From contig NZ_PJAI02000020.1 of assembly GCF_002843355.2 (NCBI RefSeq), positions 1 through 64,000 on the forward strand: DNA of 64,000 nt, read 5' to 3'. Under the pieces are notes generated by a model, which worked only from the letters and a program-made list of their open reading frames with translations, did no database searches and was not told where the DNA came from. Position 1 is the stretch's first letter, and every line of letters begins with the position of its first letter. Positions 62,995 to 64,000 of this stretch are shown piece after piece. Source of the DNA: Colwellia echini (GTDB taxonomy: Bacteria > Pseudomonadota > Gammaproteobacteria > Enterobacterales > Alteromonadaceae). The translations under genes were made by a program, and so were the position numbers.

Positions 62995-63029
62995 AATCCG
63001 CTATTCTATTCAGAACAGCGGATTTTTTA
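62995..63029. terminator. Terminator between the PhK-like gene and hemN
   Basis: AATCCGCTATTCT pairs with AGAACAGCGGATT (one mismatch) around ATTC, followed by TTTTTATG; located between convergent genes. Confidence 0.85.
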
Positions 63030-63078
63030 TGTCATTAATATTTGCTGAAGTTAATTTTATTAAGTAAATTTGTTAAAG

Positions 63079-64000
63079 TTAAATAACCCGTGAAAATCGC
63101 TGTTGGTTAATGTGCTTTTTCATGTAAGCATCAAAACTCATACAAATAATGCGAATAAGTAATCGCGCCTTTTGCGCCACTTTAATATATTGCTTATGGT
63201 TTTCAACTAAATCATCGTTAATAAAAGTATCTAATAATAGTAAGTCTTCAGCAAAATAAGTATCAAAGTTAATAGCATACTTTTCCTCAATAGCTTGCTT
63301 ATCCACATAAAGATTACACATTAATTCGCGAATAACTTCACCCCGTAAAATATCGTCAGCAGATAAACTTACACCTTTAATTTGCGCATGTTGTTTTTCA
63401 GTAATCGCTTGGTAATAAGTTTTCAAATCTTTAATGTTTTGGCTAAAACTATTACCTATTGCGCTGATTGATGACACTCCAAGCCCCAACAAATCACAAC
63501 CACCTTTAGTGGTATAACCTTGGAAGTTACGATGTAAAGTCCCCTCCTTTTGTGCTTTTGATAACTCATCATTGGGTTTGGCAAAATGGTCCATACCAAT
63601 AAAGTCGTAGCCAAAATCGCAAAGGGTTTCTATCGCTAACTGCATCAACGCAAATTTTTTCTCTGTGTTAGGTAACCATTCATCACGTAACTTACGTTGC
63701 GCAGCAAATAGGCTTGGCATGTGTGCGTAACTAAACAGTGAAATTCGATCAACATCCCACTCATGGGCTTTGGTTAATGTTTTCGCAAAGTTTTCTAGCG
63801 TTTGATGTGGTAAACCGTAAATTAGATCAATATTAATTGAGCTAAAACCAACTACTTTAGCATGATTAATAAAATCTCCAATAAACTCTGTAGATTGCAC
63901 TCTGTTTATTGCCTGCTGCACTTTTAAATCAAGGTCTTGCACCCCTAAACTTAGTCGGTTAAAGCCTAATGAATATAAGTGATCAGCTAAATCCATATCG
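63079..64000 (-). CDS. hemN: Oxygen-independent coproporphyrinogen III oxidase, C-terminal part
   Basis: About 307 residues of the C-terminal two-thirds; the 5' part with the radical-SAM CxxxCxxC lies beyond the right edge. Visible: GFNRLSLGVQDLDLKVQQAINRVQ, INIDLIYGLPHQT, RISLFSYAHMP, FDYIGMDHFAKPNDEL-like FIGMDHFAKPNDELSKAQ, LHRNFQGYTTKGGCDLLGLGVSSIS. These are specific for HemN rather than HemW. It decarboxylates coproporphyrinogen III in anaerobic heme synthesis. Confidence 0.94.
   Translation of the reverse strand, partial: DMDLADHLYSLGFNRLSLGVQDLDLKVQQAINRVQSTEFIGDFINHAKVVGFSSINIDLIYGLPHQTLENFAKTLTKAHEWDVDRISLFSYAHMPSLFAAQRKLRDEWLPNTEKKFALMQLAIETLCDFGYDFIGMDHFAKPNDELSKAQKEGTLHRNFQGYTTKGGCDLLGLGVSSISAIGNSFSQNIKDLKTYYQAITEKQHAQIKGVSLSADDILRGEVIRELMCNLYVDKQAIEEKYAINFDTYFAEDLLLLDTFINDDLVENHKQYIKVAQKARLLIRIICMSFDAYMKKHINQQRFSRVI

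Overview
The window looks like chromosomal DNA of a marine gammaproteobacterium in the Alteromonadales, most likely Colwelliaceae (Colwellia or Thalassotalea type). This is inferred from AT-rich sequence, the thrU-tyrU-glyT-thrT-tuf tRNA order, a pdhR-aceE-aceF-lpdA operon with its PdhR box, the ampD/nadC divergent pair, FabY, a PEP-CTERM/PrsT surface protein system, and small repeats of the kind common in marine Alteromonadales. No phage, plasmid, CRISPR array, rRNA or transposase gene is visible.

Layout. 1-640: start of tuf and four tRNA genes behind one strong promoter, all on the minus strand. 950-4967: a PEP-CTERM protein (choice-of-anchor A type) followed by the TPR lipoprotein PrsT. 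5474-6693: yiaW-yiaV-like membrane pair. 7255-9759: a large lipoprotein of unknown function with an 11-G tract. 10084-14199: DUF2726 protein, dimeric dUTPase, a second PEP-CTERM protein (choice-of-anchor L) behind a sigma-54-like site, and a GlxA-type AraC regulator. 14357-24280: fabY, a drug/metabolite transporter, topB, a potassium channel, a RIO kinase, an HxlR/azoR pair and trhO. 24281-33017: an unusually long AcnB, two secreted proteins of unknown function, purT, a CPBP protease and an MscS channel. 33229-40386: the pyruvate dehydrogenase operon. 40808-44218: ampD-ampE against a retropepsin-like protease and nadC. 44316-48373: a divergent iron-uptake locus with two Fur boxes (PepSY reductase-like pair against a TonB siderophore receptor). 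48543-53781: two LysR regulators with an MDR oxidoreductase, an MFS exporter and a GST. 53987-56560: msrA and a RegB/RegA redox two-component pair. 56632-64000: three proteins of unknown or poorly known role, rmf (57 aa), a 1023-residue homologue of the eukaryotic phosphorylase-kinase alpha/beta subunits, and the 3' part of hemN.

The most notable points are the phosphorylase-kinase-like protein; a 157-bp MITE-like element inside ampD-ampE that encodes the last residues and stop codon of AmpD; a second repeat family with TTAACCTGA termini, seen as a 207-bp copy, a 76-bp copy and possibly a fused 18-bp palindrome; a pair of near-identical 23-bp operator-like palindromes on both sides of the GST gene; a poly-G tract able to switch a surface lipoprotein; and a Bacteroidota-like AcnB. 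All family names come from reading motifs and from memory of the families; no database search was run.
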